NCBI GenBank assembly: GCA_905250125.1 | Contig: CAJNOL010000577.1 | Coordinates: 57,859-121,858 of the forward strand | DNA: 64,000 nucleotides | From: Rotaria sordida | Taxonomy: Eukaryota > Rotifera > Eurotatoria > Philodinida > Philodinidae | Direction: 5' to 3' | In this document: piece after piece, positions 62,384 through 64,000 of the stretch | Layout of the letters: each line of letters begins with the position of its first letter | How positions within the stretch are numbered: the stretch's first letter is position 1 | The notes under the pieces: generated by a model | Database searches by the model: none | Told to the model about the DNA's origin: nothing | What the model saw: the letters and a program-made list of their open reading frames with translations, nothing else | Translations under genes and position numbers: made by a program

Positions 62384-63234
62384 TCATTTTGATCGATATT
62401 TAGTACATCGATAAAGCCAAGATATAAAAAGTTTTGATATAATAAAGAATTTTGTTCATTCAATAAAGCATGCCATTCATGACAAGCTAAAAAAGAAAGA
62501 AAATTTAATAGAAAATATCAGTCTTCTATTTGTTGATAATTAAAACCTCGTTTTATGAGATTATTGATAAGTAGTTTCATTTATTTATTTTTAATAAAAT
62601 CGGCAATATCAGTTTTTATTGTTAAATCAATAAATAATTGTACACGAGCAGGATTTATTGATCATAAATCAATTGAGGACATTCAATCAATTCAAAAAAA
62701 AAATTCTAAATTAAAATAAAACATTTTAAAAATAATAACAAATCTTTGTTTTCTTTTTGTTACTCGATCAACATTTGAATATTTCTGTTGAAATTGTCCA
62801 ATACATATTGATTGAATAAGTTTATCCTATTTTTCACTTTCATTTATTAATAAATACAAATACACATTATTTATCTTCAATAGTACCAACAGCAAAACAT
62901 AGATCAGAATTATTAAGTGAACTTAACTAATATCTACGAATCATTCTATCAATATAATAATATATTTTGTTTTTGAAAAATTAATGCCAACAAGAACTTT
63001 AATTAAAACTAATTCAATGTAAAGAAAAATTATTTTATTGACTCAACTGACTCTGAATGGATCTTTATTATCTAAAATGTTGTAAAATACATTTTTTTCT
63101 CCTGAATCGACATTGTATGAAAAATAGGCTAAAACAATGATATACATCTTTGAGTAAAAGTCTTTCCCCTCCGGATCTCAGTCATTATAAAAATTAGTGG
63201 TTTGAAAATTCGTGTGCACATACTTCACTTGGAT

Positions 63235-63293
63235 GGTGTGGGTGTAGGTGTAGCTATAGATCTTTCCTTTACTCACATCCACATCCACACCCA
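63235..63293. repeat. Telomere-like hairpin
   Basis: G-arm TGGTGTGGGTGTAGGTGTAG, loop ATCTTTCCTTTACTC, C-arm ACATCCACATCCACACCCA. It lies about 45 bases beyond the stop of the next gene. Confidence 0.8.
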
Positions 63294-63335
63294 TTTTCTT
63301 GGAAGAAATATTTCAATCTTGTCAATGAAATTTCA

Positions 63336-63556
63336 TCAGAAAGCAGTTCGTAGCATAGCTCGATCGAGTCCATTCAGCTGACCACATTCTGCGCATATCT
63401 CAATCGAAAGTATGTCCGATGTACACAAACCAGGTACATCATGCAAATAGCCTTTCAATTCTCGCCCATCAGGATAGATCAGAAAATTTTCATCATATGC
63501 TGCACTCGTGATTCCCGCAAAACTATTCTGAGAATTGCAGTTTGGACATGTTATTT
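63336..63556 (-). CDS. Last exon of a gene with a zinc-ribbon-like Cys pattern (partial)
   Basis: On the minus strand a frame opens after a TAG acceptor (phase 1) and reads EITCPNCNSQNSFAG, then YPDGRELKGYLHDVPGLC, then IEICAECGQLNGLDRAML and a tandem TGA TGA stop. CPNC and CAEC, about 55 residues apart, could bind one zinc. The pattern is clearly coding, with two spaced CxxC pairs, but I cannot find upstream exons before the window ends and do not recognise the family. Confidence 0.6.
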
Positions 63557-64000
63557 CTACTTAATTCTTCTATAACTAAGATTATGAATTTCGTAAACTT
63601 TAAGGTGAACAGTTGAAATGTAGAGGCAGCTTCGAATCAAAAGACAACAACCGTATGAGTTTGTTGGAACATTACGTTTTCTCGTGTCTTCACATTTTCT
63701 ATTTCAAAATTTTTCCACCCAAATATTTATTATGAAACTTCGCAAAGGGAATCAAAAGATGCAGAATTTTATATGGAATATTGTAGTATCTTTGGAATTT
63801 TAGGAGAATGATCATTGAAAAACTTTTATCATATTTTTTCATGTCCATGCTCACGTGGGCGGTCCGTTGAATAGGTGTCCAACTTTCAAATACTACGTTT
63901 ACAAGAAACGTTCTCGGAAAAACGAAGTCAATAGTGTTGTAGAAAAAACAAAATTCATTAAATGTGAACAGAATTCAATTTCCAAACGACTTCTTAGTGC

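Larger units (their letters stand above)
61665..63335. other. AT-rich stretch without a recognisable gene
   Basis: Contains two telomere-like hairpins (62337 and 63235) and, near 63153-63177, a fragment GAGTAAAAGTCTTTCCCCTC resembling the terminus of the 35069 MITE. Confidence 0.55.

Noticed and set aside
1-64000. CRISPR arrays, operons, ribosomal RNA or tRNA genes
   Set aside because: None seen. The regular short repeats are telomere-like, GTGACC or microsatellite tracts without CRISPR spacers, and the genes are eukaryotic with spliceosomal introns.

Overview
The window is animal nuclear DNA, almost certainly from a bdelloid rotifer, possibly a Rotaria-like genome. It is AT-rich and has many GT-AG introns of about 50-70 bases. 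TGTGGG-type repeats occur throughout; this is the known bdelloid telomere motif. The mix of animal genes, one bacterial-type gene and many decayed transposons is also typical of bdelloids. The species assignment is inference; the gene calls rest on motifs and on reading-frame continuity across splice sites.

Layout. 1-940: 3' part of an alpha/beta hydrolase of the epoxide hydrolase type (+). 3358-24432: one 21 kb gene (-), about 39 exons and 2,400 codons, orthologous to vault poly(ADP-ribose) polymerase (PARP4). Its order is BRCT, PARP regulatory and catalytic domains, VIT, VWA, tandemly duplicated acidic exons, a proline-rich region, then the substrate-binding domain of an Hsp70, then the PARP4 C-terminal domain. 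24926-26400: a large telomere-like array abutting a dead piggyBac transposon. 26971-28060: a Tc1/mariner-like non-autonomous element. 28816-30302: membrane sulfotransferase (-). 31641-32397: an unrecognised gene that appears frameshifted. 33735-34450: a decayed ANF-receptor-type ligand-binding domain. 34608-39310: a dense cluster of foldback and terminal-inverted-repeat elements and short-motif arrays. 40015-42195: an intron-free 726-residue gene of the IucA/IucC (NIS) siderophore synthetase family, a likely horizontal acquisition. 42610-43880: Penelope-like remains with a MITE inside. 46496-47455: endonuclease/exonuclease/phosphatase-fold protein. 48531-54188: SLC7-type amino acid transporter, 13 exons, 540 residues (-). 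57847-58321: foldback element. 60840-61664: a protein of what I believe is a rotifer-expanded family. 63336-63556: last exon of a further gene (-) with a zinc-ribbon-like Cys pattern.

The genes do not form an operon or an obvious pathway. The two most unusual features are the insertion of an Hsp70 peptide-binding module into a vault PARP with reading frame kept on both sides, and a family of at least 13 short hairpins built from telomere-like G and C arms. These hairpins lie between genes and are absent from the 27 kb covered by the two large multi-exon genes.
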